DNA of 64,000 nucleotides. Origin: Phaseolus vulgaris (Eukaryota; Streptophyta; Magnoliopsida; Fabales; Fabaceae). The DNA is taken from positions 31,575,699-31,639,698 of the forward strand of contig NC_023749.2 in assembly GCF_000499845.2 (NCBI RefSeq), read 5' to 3'. The position numbers and the translations under genes are program-made. Positions 21,542 through 32,616 of this stretch are shown in pieces. Numbering within the stretch: the first letter of the stretch is position 1; each line of letters begins with the position of its first letter. Below the pieces are notes generated by a model. The model had not been told where the DNA came from. It saw only the letters and a list, made by a program, of their open reading frames with translations, and did no database searches.

Positions 21542-22799
21542 ACTGCACCCGTCATAATAACTTGTCATTGTTTCTTCTTTTTCCACTAGTGACCTATTAC
21601 GAAGAATCCAAGGAATGTTAGCTCTAGCATTAAATGCAACACAAACCTAGACAGAATCACATTCAAGACATAAACTAGTAAGACCCATCTTTGACGGTGA
21701 GCGATGAATTAAGTGCTCGAGTCTGACTGGGGAACTTTGACGGTTTGAATCGCTTGCAAAATTCTTGTGCGTGTTTCTTATTTCTGTGTTCATTTTATGT
21801 TCTTTTCTTGGAGAGATATGGAAAACAGAAGATGAATTTGAATCCAAGGTTTGTGCAAAACCTTTTTGAATTGTTTCATTGTTGTTTCACTGAAAATTCC
21901 ATTACCAGTACGAGCTGAAATTGAAGTTTACGTTCATTCCTTGTGGTGGTTATGTTCGAAAATTAGAGAGTTTCGCCTTCGTTTGTGTGGATTGATAATG
22001 TGACTGTGGGAGAATTGTTCTAATGTGCATTTGATTGATTCGGTGATTCAAACCAACGCATAAGAGTGAAGTTTGTGGTGGTGCAATAGAGAATTAGCGA
22101 ATTAGTGAAAAATCTAGTGTGGAATGTTGGTGTTGTGATTGAACGAGAAACTCATTATGTTTGGACAATTGTTGTTGTAAGGTGTGGGCACCAACTGTAT
22201 GATAAAAGTATCGAATGAGTTGTTTGTGAAGTGCTGATCCAAGAATTGGTGATTAGAATTGGTATTTGAAAATTGTGAGATTTAATTCAACACTTAGTTT
22301 CTAGAGTGAGATTAGGCCAACACTACTAGAAGGAGTCCAAAAATTTGTCTAGCAAGAAAACAACTTTAGAGATAACTTTGAATAAGTAAAAGTGTCTCAA
22401 TTGGATAACATTTCACTACTCAAATCAAAGTTAAAAATCATGTACAAGAGACTCCTAGTTATAGGAGAAAATCTCTAAAAACCTCTAAAATGAGAGTGTG
22501 ACAAGTGTCACCACCTTATTCGTGCAAATCCTCTCTATTGAGAAGAAGACATGTGGAGCCTCATGCCTTCCCTGCCTTATTTCTATTTGCACCCCTCTTT
22601 TACTATTTTACACTTTACTTTCTTTTCTATTTACATCCTTCTCCACTTTGGTCCAAAATACAAGTTCCAAAACCTCCTAACTGCTCTACAATTTTTACAA
22701 GGCTAAGAAGAAGAAAAAGACTTGATAATATCTTCAATAACTCTCGATCTTCGTCTATCCTCTTAGCTGAAAATTTTGAGATCGGATAGTTTTCATCAA
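21542..22799. other. Unassigned non-coding sequence
   Basis: No coding frame, LTR border or RNA gene is recognisable on either strand. It holds a CCGTCATAA word matching the left side of the solo LTR, and CACTACTAGAAGGAG near 22321, which resembles a CACTA transposon end but has no partner here. The copia fragment D begins around 22800. Confidence 0.4.
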
Positions 22800-23492
22800 C
22801 AAGTTTCCAAATCATGTCTACAAACTCAAGAAAGCCTTGTATGGACTAAACAAAGAACCTAGGCAATGGTATGAAATGCTAAGCAACTTTTTATCATCTC
22901 CAGGATATGAAAGAGGCCAAACAAACAAGACACTTTTCATTAAGAAAAATAAGAATGATATTATTTTGGTACTTGTCTATGTAGATTATATCATCTTTGG
23001 TTCAACAAATGAAGCCTTGTGTGAAACATTTGTGAATGGCATGAAAAGTGAGTTTGAAATGTCCATGATGGGTGAGCTTAACTATTTCTTAGGACTTCAA
23101 ATGAAACAACTAAAGGATGACATCTTTAGCTGTCAAACAATGTACTGTAAGGATTTGCTAAGAAAATTTAAAATGGAAAAATGCAAAGCAGTAAGCACTC
23201 TAATGTCAACCAATTGCATCTAGATAAAGCTATGTTTGGAAAGCCAGTGGATCAAACCACTGCAAGAAGACCAGGCATAATGTTTGTTATATGCATGTGT
23301 ACAAGGTTTCAATTTGCTCCAAAGGAGTCACATTTTAATGCTGCCAAGAGAATTCTGAAGTACTTGCATGGAATGAAAGAAGTTACTTTGTGGTACCCTT
23401 GTCATGTTTCTTTAAATTTAATTGGATATTCAGACTCTGATTTTGCAGGATGAAAGATAGACAGAAAAAGTACAAGTGGAACTTATCATGTA
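22800..23492 (+). pseudogene. Fragment D: copia RT C-terminal part
   Basis: Reads KFPNHVYKLKKALYGL, then RQWYEMLSNFL, and the catalytic site YVDYIIFG where a copia RT has YVDDIIFG, so one catalytic aspartate is changed. It continues MSMMGELNYFLGLQ and, after stops and a frame change near 23220, SDSDFAG and a KSTSGTYHV end. It is homologous to element H pol. The frame is broken by stops and the copy is dead. Confidence 0.85.
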
Positions 23493-23842
23493 TGTACTGA
23501 CCAGGTCATCAGGCGTGATAACGTGTCTTGCACGTGCTCGGGTGGGGCGTGCTCAATGGAACGCGTAGGCTAGAAAAGATGAATGGTTCAGAAGTGGGCA
23601 TAGTCGCCGATCGCTGAATTGGCGTTCTCCAATCTCTAGTGTGCGTAACTGGCAGTCACCAGCGTTACGTCGCAGTCGCCGTATGAGAGTGCTAGGAGAA
23701 CGGATGATCAGAGATCACCCGGGAATGCCAGGATATCGGGTGGTTTACACGCCGCCGCAAGGAGCACATCGTCGGATCTCCCAGCAAACTTAGTTAAAGC
23801 TGTTGAAGGCTCAGAAGGGTAATTTCAAGCGTGTAAGCTCAG
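23493..23842 (+). repeat. Element C 5' LTR, truncated
   Basis: Starts TGTACTGACCAGGTCATC and follows the 3' LTR (from 53190) for about 350 bases with few changes. It then switches inside CGTGTAAGCTCAGCA to protease sequence. The remaining about 800 bases of LTR, the leader and gag are gone. Confidence 0.9.
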
Positions 23843-25900
23843 CACATGTGATGTTTTGGCCAACTTTTGAGAAGTTACAACTGTCCCCTGATCAACTAAG
23901 ACTATATGGGGGTTGCTTGTACGGTTTTTGCGGTGACCAAGTGGAGGTGAGGGGGTATATCGAGCTGAGGACGACTTTCACTGACGATTTGGCCTTACGA
24001 ACGGAGAAGATCAGGTATCTTGTTGTAAACGCCCCGTCAGCGTACAACATACTGCTGGGAAGGCCAACGCTCAACAGAACAGGAGCTGTGCCTTCGACGA
24101 GGCACATGAAGGTCAAGTTGCCGTCTATGGGGGTATGATCATCACTATTTGCTCCGACCAGAAGGAGGCGAAGAAGTGTTACGAAAACAGCCTCAAGAAC
24201 AAGAGGTCTGTGTGCCACGTAACCACAACGCCTCCCCCTGGCGTGGAGCCGGAGCGCGAACCCCGGCGAGTTTCGGATGCGGCGTTAGAGGTGGTCGCCG
24301 AGGGAGATGTGCCGATGGGGAATGTAAAGGCGAGGTTGGAGAGAAACTGCTCGGAGACCGCCAGAGAAACCGGTATCGCGAGGGCGCTAAGTAGAGAAAT
24401 GGTTCGAGAAGGAGATCAGCGGTAAGGTGTTTAAGTTAGGAAGAACCCTGGATAGCAAGACGCAAGACCAGATCGCCGAGGTAATAAGTAGAACTTGGAT
24501 GCGTTTGCGTGGGCTGCTTCAGATATGCCGGGGATCGACCCCGATTTCTTGTGCCATCATTTGGCAATGGACCCCCAAGTCAGGCCCATCCGCCAAAGAA
24601 GAAGAAAATTCAATGAGGAGAAGAGATAGGCGATCATAGAAGAGACGCAGAAACTACTTGCAGCGGGCCACATCAGGGAAATCCAATATCCAGAATGGCT
24701 CGCTAACGTTGTCCTGGTCAAGAAGAGCAGTGGAAAATGGCGGATGTGCGTTGACTTTACAGACCTGAACAAGGCCTGCCCGAAGGACTCTTACCCTTTG
24801 CCAAGCATAAACGCCCTAGTAGATAGTGCATCAGGGTGCAAGCTGCTCAGTTTTCTGGATGCCTTCTCGGGGTACAACCAAATCAAAATGCACCCCATGG
24901 ACGAAGAGAAGACCGCCTTCATGACGGAAAGGTCATGTTATTGCTACAAGGTAATGCCCTTCGGGTTGAAGAATGCAAGGGCCACATACCAAAGGCCGAT
25001 GGACAAGGTGCTCGCGCCCTTGCTCGGAAGGAATGTGCAGGCATACGTCGACGACATGGTCGTGACGTCCCTGGAGAAAGACAAGCACGTCACAGACTTG
25101 GAAGAGTTGTTCATCACAATAGCTAGGTACAAGCTAAAACTGAATCCTGAAAAGTGCGTTTTGGTGTAGAAGTAGGGAAATTTCTGGGGTTTCTCCTGTC
25201 AGAGAGGGGAATTGAGGCTAACCTCGAGAAGTGCGCCGCCATTTTGGCAATGAGGAGCCCCGCTAATGTGAAGGAGGTGCAGCAACTCACGGGGCGGATG
25301 GTCACCTTGTCTCGAATCGTATCGGCAAGCGGAGAGAAGGGCCACCCATACTTCCAATGTTTGAAGAGGAACAACAAATTTGTTTGGACAAAGGAGTGTG
25401 AGGAGGCCTTCGTAAAGCTCAAGGAATATTTGGCGAGCCCTCCAGTTCTGTGCAAGCCCCAAGACATAACACCCCTCAGGCTGTACTTTGCCATAACTGA
25501 GAGGGCGATCAGCGCAGTGCTAGTGCAGGATCAGGACCAGATCCAAAGGCCTATATATTTCGTTAGCAAGGTGTTGCAAGGCCCGGAGGTAAGGTACCAG
25601 GCCCTAGAAAAGGCAGCATTGGCGGTTGTATTCTCGGCGAGGAGATTGCGCCATTACTTCAAGAGCTTCACGGTACTAGTGATGACTGATCTGCCAATCC
25701 ATAAGGTTTTGAAGAAGCCCGATGTGGCTGGAAGGATGGTGAAGTGGGCGGTCGAGCTTTCGGAGTTCGACATCAAGCATGAACCCTGGGGATCGATCAA
25801 AGGGCAAGTCTTCGCCGATTTCGTGGTCGAGTTGTCCTCCGAGGTGGCACAGAACGCTGAGGCCAGAAAAATAAAGAAGAGTTCCAGCAAGTTTACCCTT
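23836..25900 (+). pseudogene. Element C protease-RT-RNase H part, broken
   Basis: Protease begins in the middle of its active site (SSAHVMFWPTF) and has the conserved NAPSAYNILLGRPTLNR. A frameshift near 24135, others around 24425-24640 and a stop near 24630 precede RT. RT has YPLPSINALVDSA, a KNARATYQRPMD change in place of GATYQRLMD, and AYVDDMVVTS (about 25040-25070). A 1-base frameshift lies near 25160. RNase H follows to about 25840. There the sequence jumps over the second RNase H to ARKIKKSSSKFTL. Element B is inserted after this, at 25900/25901. Confidence 0.9.
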
Positions 25901-27114
25901 TGTACCGTCCCGTATCCTGGCGTTGACTAAGTCAAGGTCAAAGTCAACGACTGGAGAGTCAGAGTCAACGCAAGGCGTCGCCTAGGTGGAGAGACGCCAA
26001 GTGCCAGCATCGCCAAGAGGAAGCGTCGCCGGGACAAGGCGTCGCCTAGGTGATGGCGTCGCCCAAACAGGGCGTCGCCAGATCAAACAGTACTAAAGCA
26101 AGGCAATCACGGTGTGGTTCCCCGATACCCATGGGTAGGAAAGACCATGGAGGGAGCAACGCCGTGGGGAGGCCTCAGGTCCCGATAACCCGAGGCAGTG
26201 ATAAAGAGAAGGAAAAGGTGGCTTCAAAGCCATAGTGATAGTACCAATGTAGGGCAGCCTGACTCGTGAAGTACCCCTGCCGCCCCAGAGACGCCTGTGG
26301 GGCAGATACGACTCAAGAGGGAGGTCACGCCCAGGGTAGCCGGGTGCAGGGTACAAGAGGAAGGCAGATACGCTCTCAAAGTAAGTGACTAGATAATTGG
26401 GGGCATGAGTTGGCACCCAAAAAGTCACCCCTAGCGCAGTAGCACTCCCAAGCAGGAGGACTCACACGTGGAAACGTCCCCAGATGGGCAGAAACGCCCC
26501 CAGATGGGGTCATGGCGTCGTGAGGACCTCCACGAGTACGACAACCATGCCAGAATAGAAACACCCTTTAGTCAGGTGCCAGGTAATTAAAGTCATTCAA
26601 TACAGTTTCCCTTTCGAGCATTCAGGTGTTATAATGGCTCCCAAGCGTTTCAACGTCTTAAATGCGCTACGTTTTCTAATTAAATACGCTGATTGAGTGC
26701 GTTACATTTGTAATTAAAGGCGCTTTAAATGCTTGGGTAGTTTAAATAGCGCGGAGAATGTTGGAAAGAGGGTGGGAACTTTCTGCAAATTTACCAGAAC
26801 TCTCTAGTTGCTTGCTCGTGCTTCAAGGTTACGAATAGGGAACTGGGGAATATTTTTGCCTGAGAGAGAGAACACAGACACACAATACACAGTTATTTCT
26901 TACCACCTTCAGAGTGCCACACGCGGTGCTCAGAGACGGAGGTGAACAGTTTTGGTGTTTCTTGCTGGCTGATTTGAGCGTCGGAGTGCAAACGGCCGCT
27001 AGGGCGCCTCTTTGTCCTCTTTTTTGCAGGTATCCACAGGCAATCAGTGGGAAGGAGTCCCTAGCTGACGGTTGAGGTCGCGCACGAAGACGTCCCGGTG
27101 AACGGGACGGAACA
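25901..27114 (+). repeat. Element B 5' LTR
   Basis: Starts TGTACCGTCCCG, ends CGGGACGGAACA (1214 bases). The first 160 bases carry many GGCGTCGCC words. A TTTAAATA promoter-like box is at 26741-26748. The block TTTGAGCGTCGGAGTGC...GGCGCC occurs near 26976-27010. The last bases form the inverted repeat CGTCCCG/CGGGACG. Frames in it are chance. Confidence 0.95.
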
Positions 27115-27116
27115 TT

Positions 27117-27134
27117 TGGCGCCCACCGTGGGGC
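27117..27134 (+). promoter_or_regulatory. Primer-binding site, element B
   Basis: TGGCGCCCACCGTGGGGC begins two bases after the LTR end, as expected for a tRNA primer. The same sequence, with its first base changed, follows the 5' LTR of E. The tRNA is not identified here. The leader to the gag start is only about 60 bases. Confidence 0.8.
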
Positions 27135-27192
27135 CGATATAAAACATCAGTCCCATCACAAGTTCGAGAAAATCTACGAAGTCGCAGTAACG

Positions 27193-28593
27193 TTGGAGGA
27201 GGTTGGAGTGACGATGGCCCCCACCAGACGAAGCACAGCACGCGCAGCCCCAGCAAAACTATCCATGCAACAGGTCCTGGAGATAATGAGGGGGCTGCAG
27301 CAGGACATGGCGGATTCAAAAATGGAACAGGAACGCATGCAGGCAGACCTTGACGCCTCGCATGAGCGGAACGAAGAGCTCCACCGTGTGAATGAGGAGT
27401 TGCGCCAGGGCCTGAGAAATGATCGGAGGCGGCCTGGACATGACGAGATGGAGAACCATTCCCCACCAAGGGAGTTTTCCACTCCTTTCTCGCAGGAGAT
27501 CCTGGACGCAGCGATCCCGAACACGTTCGCGGGACCCAAGGTGATCTTCACCGGGATGGAGGACCCAGAGACGCACCTTGCTGCATTTCACACACAGATG
27601 GTCCTGATAGGCGGTTCTGATGCTGCCAAGTGCAAGCTCTTCATGAGCACCCTGACCGGGATGGCTATGGACTGGTTCATTAGCCTCCCAGAGGGTCATA
27701 TCACATCTTTCCGCCAATTGTCGCGATTGTTCAGGGAACAATACTTAGCAAACAAGGCCCCGCCGCCAGTCTCTTACGACCTGTTCGATGTGAAGCAGTA
27801 TCAAGGGGAGACCCTGAAGGAGTATATCAATCGCTTCGGGGCCCAGGTCGTGAAGGTTGGTATGACAGAGGAGCCTATGATCGTGTACGCGTTTGTGAAA
27901 GGCGTGTGCCCCGGTCCTTTTGGAGAATCCATCATCCGCAACCGCCCTAGGACTTTCGCTGAACTACGGCGCAGGGCGGTAGAACATATAGCGTCTGAAG
28001 GAGAGGTGTGTGTGAAGCGCACCAGCGTCGTGCCCTCACGCCCAAGGGGACCGGCGCGAGCCCAACCCGTCAGGGTCAATGAGACCACGACGGGAAGAAA
28101 AAAGCCAGAGGCGAGACGCCCCTACGAGGCCAGAAAGCCCCAGCCCCGGGGTCCAGCAGGAGGCGATCGCCCCGCCAAAGAAAGAGCGAGACCGGCGAGG
28201 TACAACTTCGTGGTTGAGTTGAAGGATTTGATCGCCGTGCCTAACATAGCTGAGAGGCTGAGGCGACCGGCGAAAACCGACAAGGTGTTGGGGCCTCGTA
28301 AAGACTCTTGGTGCGAATTCCACGAGGCTTTCGGGCACCACATTAACAATTGCCTATCGTTGGGCTACCAGCTAGATGAGCTGGTGAGAACTGGGTTCTT
28401 GAAGGACTATGTCGCGGAGCCCGCCACGACCGCCACCTTGCCGCCGCCGGCAGAAGAACCAGTACACGAGATGCCTGTGCTTGGCGAGGTCCATACTATT
28501 GCTGGAGGTTTTTCCGGCGGGGAACCCACCGCCTCCCAGCGGAAGAAATACGCGAGTGGGGTAAATTCAATCGAAGAGAGGCTCTCGGGGTAG
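27193..28593 (+). CDS. Element B gag
   Basis: A 466-residue frame. The listed first residue may be an alternative codon. The in-frame ATG at 27214 (MAPTRRSTARAAP) is the likely start. An N-terminal coiled coil (QQVLEIMRGLQQDM...) is followed by the retrotransposon gag domain with DPETHLAAFHTQM and TSFRQLSRLFREQYLANKAP. A basic region follows, then the variant zinc knuckle CEFHEAFGHHINNC, which in Tat elements replaces CCHC. It ends at a TAG just before the protease. Pro-pol follows in the same frame 18 bases later. It would form the capsid in the cytoplasm. Confidence 0.88.
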   Translation: MEEVGVTMAPTRRSTARAAPAKLSMQQVLEIMRGLQQDMADSKMEQERMQADLDASHERNEELHRVNEELRQGLRNDRRRPGHDEMENHSPPREFSTPFSQEILDAAIPNTFAGPKVIFTGMEDPETHLAAFHTQMVLIGGSDAAKCKLFMSTLTGMAMDWFISLPEGHITSFRQLSRLFREQYLANKAPPPVSYDLFDVKQYQGETLKEYINRFGAQVVKVGMTEEPMIVYAFVKGVCPGPFGESIIRNRPRTFAELRRRAVEHIASEGEVCVKRTSVVPSRPRGPARAQPVRVNETTTGRKKPEARRPYEARKPQPRGPAGGDRPAKERARPARYNFVVELKDLIAVPNIAERLRRPAKTDKVLGPRKDSWCEFHEAFGHHINNCLSLGYQLDELVRTGFLKDYVAEPATTATLPPPAEEPVHEMPVLGEVHTIAGGFSGGEPTASQRKKYASGVNSIEERLSG

Positions 28594-28611
28594 CCATGGG
28601 AGTCGGATATC

Positions 28612-31600
28612 GTGTTCACAAGAAGAGACCTCCGAGATGTGGTACCCCACGACAACGACCCCGTTGTCATCTCAGTCGTCACAGCCGGAAGGAAGGTGCA
28701 CAGAGTGCTTGTCGACCAAGGAAGTTCGGCAGACGTCATGTTTCTGTCGACTTTTAATAAGTTACGGTTGTCCCCTGATCTGTTGAGTCCCTATACGGGA
28801 TGCCTGAATGGGTTCGGGGATAACCAGGTGGAAGTCCGGGGTTACCTGGAGTTGAGGACTACGTTCACAGATGGAGAGGCCTCCCGTACCGAAAGCATCC
28901 GGTACCTTGTCGTGAACGCCAACTCTGCCTACAATATTTTGCTGGGCAGACCGGCGTTAAACCGTCTGAACGCGGTGTCCTCCACACGTCACATGAAGAT
29001 GAAGCTGTCGGACCTCAATGGCCAGGTGATAGTCATCAGGTCAAACCAGGAGGAGGCAAGGAAATGCTATGAAAACAGCCTGAAGACGAAGAGAGGCGTG
29101 TTCATGGTGTATGAACGTCCGCCGAGCGCGGACACGATGATGATTGAGGCGACGCCCGCTGGGTCGACGCCTGACGAGGCCCTACCAGCGAAGGCGATGC
29201 CCAAAGTTGATGCACCAATGGAGGAAAGCCCTGAGGACGCAGTGCCCGTAGAAGAGGCGGCGCCCGTCGAGGATGATAGCAGGGAACAACCAACATCTAA
29301 CGCCGTAGAAAGGGAGATTGGCGGCAGGACATTCAAGCTAGGGAGTTCGCTGAGCCCAGAAGAACAGGAAGGGGTGGCGGAAGTAATTTCACGCCACCTG
29401 GATGCCTTCGCATGGTCCGCCTCGGATATGCCCGGCATCGATCCCGATTTCCTGTGTCACCACCTCAGCATGGACGCCACGGTCCGCCCCGTGCGTCAGA
29501 GAAGGAGAAAGTTCAATGAGGAACGACAGCAGGTGGTGAAAGACGAAATGCAAAAGTTGTTGAGTGCTGGCCACATCAGGGAGATTCAGTACCCTGACTG
29601 GCTCGCCAACGTCGTCCTGGTGAAAAAGGCGAACGGAAAGTGGAGGATGTGTGTTGACTTCACGGACCTGAACAAGGCATGCCCAAAGGACTCGTATCCG
29701 CTGCCCAGCATCGACGCCTTAGTAGACAGTGCGTCCGGCAGCAAGGTGCTGAGTTTCCTGGACGCCTTTTCAGGGTACAACCAAATCAAGATGCACCCAA
29801 GAGACGAGACCTGCAGTTACTGCTATAAGGTGATGCCTTTTGGGCTGAAAAATGCGGGCGCCACGTACCAGAGGCTAATGGACAAGGTCCTGGCGCCAAT
29901 GCTCGGGAGGAATGTGTACGCCTATGTAGACGACATGGTGGTGGCGTCGCAGAATAGGGCGCAGCACATGGCGGACCTGGAGGAGTTGTTCGTCACAATA
30001 TCCAAGTACCGCCTCAAGTTAAACCCTAAGAAGTGTGTTTTCGGGGTCGAGGCTGGTAAGTTCTTGGGTTTTACGCTCACAGAGAGGGGGATAGAGGCGA
30101 ACCCCGACAAATGCGCGGCGATCATCGCCATGCGGAGTCCGACGTCGGTAAAGGAGGTGCAACAGCTGACAGGGCGGATGGCGGCGCTCTCTAGGTTTGT
30201 TTCCGCCGGAGGAGAGAAGGGGCACCCGTATTTCCAGTGCCTCAAGAGAAACAGTCGCTTTGCATGGACTGATGAATGCGAAGCGGCTTTCATTAAGCTG
30301 AAGGAGTACCTGGCGACGCCACCGGTCCTCTGCAAGCCGGTAGCGGGCGTGCCCCTCCGGTTATATTTCACTGTAACGGAGCGGGCCATCAATTCCGTGT
30401 TAGTCCAAGAGCAGGACAAGAGTCAGAAGCCCATCTATTTCGTAAGCAAGGCCTTGCAGGGAGCTGAGACGAGGTACCAAGCGCTAGAGAAGGCGGCGCT
30501 GGCGGTAGTATTTTCTGCCAGGAGGCTCCATCATTACTTCCACAGCTTTACGGTGGTGGTGATGACCAACCTCCCTATACAGAAAGTGCTGCAGAAGCCG
30601 GATGTGGCGGGAAGGATGGTGCGTTGGGCGGTTGAACTGTCAGAATTCGACATCCAGTATGAGCCTAGAGGATCCATTAAAGAGCAGGTGTACGCAGATT
30701 TCGTAGCGGAACTTTCGCCCGGAGGTGAGCAAGAGGCGGAAGCGAGTTCGCAGTGGCTGCTCTCGGTTGATGGCTCTTCCAACCAACAAGGGAGCGGTGC
30801 GGGAATAGTCTTGGAGGGACCCGACGGCATACTGATCGAGCAGGCCCTGCGCTTCGCCTTCAAGGGAAGTAACAATCAGGCACAATATGAAGCCCTGATA
30901 GCAGGAATGCTCCTGGCCAAGGAGATGGGCGCACAGAACCTCCTGGTGAAGAGCGACTCCCAGCTGATTACGGGGCAGGTGTCGGGTGAGTTCCAGGCGA
31001 AGGACCCACAGATGGCGGCGTATCTGAAATACGTCCAGTTGTTGAAGGGAGCATTCAACGCTCTTGAGCTGATACATGTCCCGAGGGAGCAGAATGCCAG
31101 AGCTGACCTACTTGCAAAGCTGGCCAGCTCAGGCAAGGGGGGTAGACAGAGGACAGTGATCCAGGAGACTCGCAAAGCTCCGCGTAGATTCGTGGAAGAC
31201 AACAGGGTGGATGTCCTCCAGATTTATACATCAAGGGGAAGGCCGAGGAGTCATTGCTCTTTGACCCAAGATACGCAGAGGGCGCCCCGCATCAGCATGT
31301 ACGCGAGTGTGCCTGAGGAAGAGCAGATGCAGGTATGCGTTCTGGCCAGGGGAGACACCTGGATGACGCCCTACAAGCGATACCTGGCGGATGGGGCTCT
31401 CCCAGTGGAGCCTGAAGAAGGTAAAAAAGTCAAAAGAAATGCCGCAAGATATACTTTGGTGGATGGGGTGCTGTTCAGGCACGGTTTCACCCACCCTATC
31501 CTAACATGCGTCAGTGGCGATGAGTGCACCAAGATAATGGCGGAACTACACGAAGGCATCTGCGGGAGCCAGGTAGGGGGAAGATCCTTAGCCTCCAAGG

Positions 31601-32586
31601 TAATACGCGCAGGTTTCTTCTGGCCAACAGTGAAAGAGGACTGCGCACGGCACGCCCAGCGGTGTAGGCAATGCCAAAAGCACGCCGACTGGCACAAGGC
31701 GCCGCCAGAAGAGTTGCGGTCCATATACAGCCCGTGGCCTTTCCATACATGGGGAATCGACATCCTGGGCCCCTTCCCACTGGCGATCAGGCAGATGAAG
31801 TATTTGATCGTTGCCATCGAATACTTCACCAAATGGATAGAGGCAGAGCCCGTGGCACAAATCACAACGCACAAAGTACAACATTTTGTGTGGAAGAACA
31901 TTGTGTGCCGTTTTGGCGTACCTAGGCGGCTGATATCCGACAACGGAACCCAATTCGCCAGTCAACAGTTGAGAAACCTATGTGCTGAGGTAGGCATTAA
32001 ACAGGTGTTTGCATCAGTCGAGCACCCCCAGTCTAATGGGCAGGTAGAATCGGCAAACAGAGTTCTGCTGAGAGGGTTAAAAAGAAGGTTAGAGAAAGCC
32101 AAAGGGGCGTGGGCGGAAGAGGTACCAAGGATCGTATGGGCATATCACACCACGCCCCAATCCTCTACTATGAAGACGCCTTTCAGTTTGGTTTACGGGT
32201 CGGACGCGATGATCCCGGTAGAAATACATGAGAGCTCGCCACGTTTTCAAAACTTTGTGGCGGAGGAATCCAATGAAGAGAGGCGGGTAAACCTGGATCT
32301 GCTAGACGAGGCCAGGGAAGAAGCTAGAATAAAAGCTGAAACGACGAAGAGAAGAGTAGAGCGGCAATATAGCTCTAGGGTAAAGTCGCGACAGTTTCAG
32401 GTCGGCGACCTAGTGATGAGGAAAGCTCACCCATACGAGTTGGAGAATAAGCTGTCTCCCAAATGGACCGGACCCTTCAGAGTTACTGAGTCTAAGGGCA
32501 ACGGTTCGTACAACCTAGAGACTTTGGATGGAGGTCCTATTCCGCGCAGTTGGAATGCAGCCAACCTAAAATTTTATTTCAGTTGA
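28612..32586 (+). CDS. Element B protease-RT-RNase H-aRNase H-integrase, one long frame
   Basis: 1324 residues without interruption. Protease has DQGSSADVMF (near 28718-28745) and ILLGRPALNR. RT has VDFTDLNKACPKDSYPLP and AYVDDMVVAS (about 29920-29950). The conserved stretch that reads KTAFMTERSC in the relatives is shortened here (near 29805-29825) by an in-frame loss of about eight residues, which may kill RT. Ty3 RNase H is followed by the second RNase H (VDGSSNQQGSGAG, about 30765-30800). Integrase has HEGICGSQVGG zinc finger, GIDILGPFP, SDNGTQF and HPQSNGQVES. The C-terminal region ends LKFYFS. Same frame as gag, separated by one TAG. Confidence 0.95.
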   Translation: MFTRRDLRDVVPHDNDPVVISVVTAGRKVHRVLVDQGSSADVMFLSTFNKLRLSPDLLSPYTGCLNGFGDNQVEVRGYLELRTTFTDGEASRTESIRYLVVNANSAYNILLGRPALNRLNAVSSTRHMKMKLSDLNGQVIVIRSNQEEARKCYENSLKTKRGVFMVYERPPSADTMMIEATPAGSTPDEALPAKAMPKVDAPMEESPEDAVPVEEAAPVEDDSREQPTSNAVEREIGGRTFKLGSSLSPEEQEGVAEVISRHLDAFAWSASDMPGIDPDFLCHHLSMDATVRPVRQRRRKFNEERQQVVKDEMQKLLSAGHIREIQYPDWLANVVLVKKANGKWRMCVDFTDLNKACPKDSYPLPSIDALVDSASGSKVLSFLDAFSGYNQIKMHPRDETCSYCYKVMPFGLKNAGATYQRLMDKVLAPMLGRNVYAYVDDMVVASQNRAQHMADLEELFVTISKYRLKLNPKKCVFGVEAGKFLGFTLTERGIEANPDKCAAIIAMRSPTSVKEVQQLTGRMAALSRFVSAGGEKGHPYFQCLKRNSRFAWTDECEAAFIKLKEYLATPPVLCKPVAGVPLRLYFTVTERAINSVLVQEQDKSQKPIYFVSKALQGAETRYQALEKAALAVVFSARRLHHYFHSFTVVVMTNLPIQKVLQKPDVAGRMVRWAVELSEFDIQYEPRGSIKEQVYADFVAELSPGGEQEAEASSQWLLSVDGSSNQQGSGAGIVLEGPDGILIEQALRFAFKGSNNQAQYEALIAGMLLAKEMGAQNLLVKSDSQLITGQVSGEFQAKDPQMAAYLKYVQLLKGAFNALELIHVPREQNARADLLAKLASSGKGGRQRTVIQETRKAPRRFVEDNRVDVLQIYTSRGRPRSHCSLTQDTQRAPRISMYASVPEEEQMQVCVLARGDTWMTPYKRYLADGALPVEPEEGKKVKRNAARYTLVDGVLFRHGFTHPILTCVSGDECTKIMAELHEGICGSQVGGRSLASKVIRAGFFWPTVKEDCARHAQRCRQCQKHADWHKAPPEELRSIYSPWPFHTWGIDILGPFPLAIRQMKYLIVAIEYFTKWIEAEPVAQITTHKVQHFVWKNIVCRFGVPRRLISDNGTQFASQQLRNLCAEVGIKQVFASVEHPQSNGQVESANRVLLRGLKRRLEKAKGAWAEEVPRIVWAYHTTPQSSTMKTPFSLVYGSDAMIPVEIHESSPRFQNFVAEESNEERRVNLDLLDEAREEARIKAETTKRRVERQYSSRVKSRQFQVGDLVMRKAHPYELENKLSPKWTGPFRVTESKGNGSYNLETLDGGPIPRSWNAANLKFYFS

Positions 32587-32616
32587 CTTATGTAAGCAGT
32601 TATGTAACAATTTAGT

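Noticed and set aside
22498..22815. Short frames upstream of fragment D as a host exon
   Set aside because: No domain, no splice-consistent partner, and base composition is that of surrounding repeats.
25901..26564. ORFs inside the B LTRs (26093-26428 and 49199-49534)
   Set aside because: They are present in both LTRs only because the LTRs are copies, and contain no known domain.
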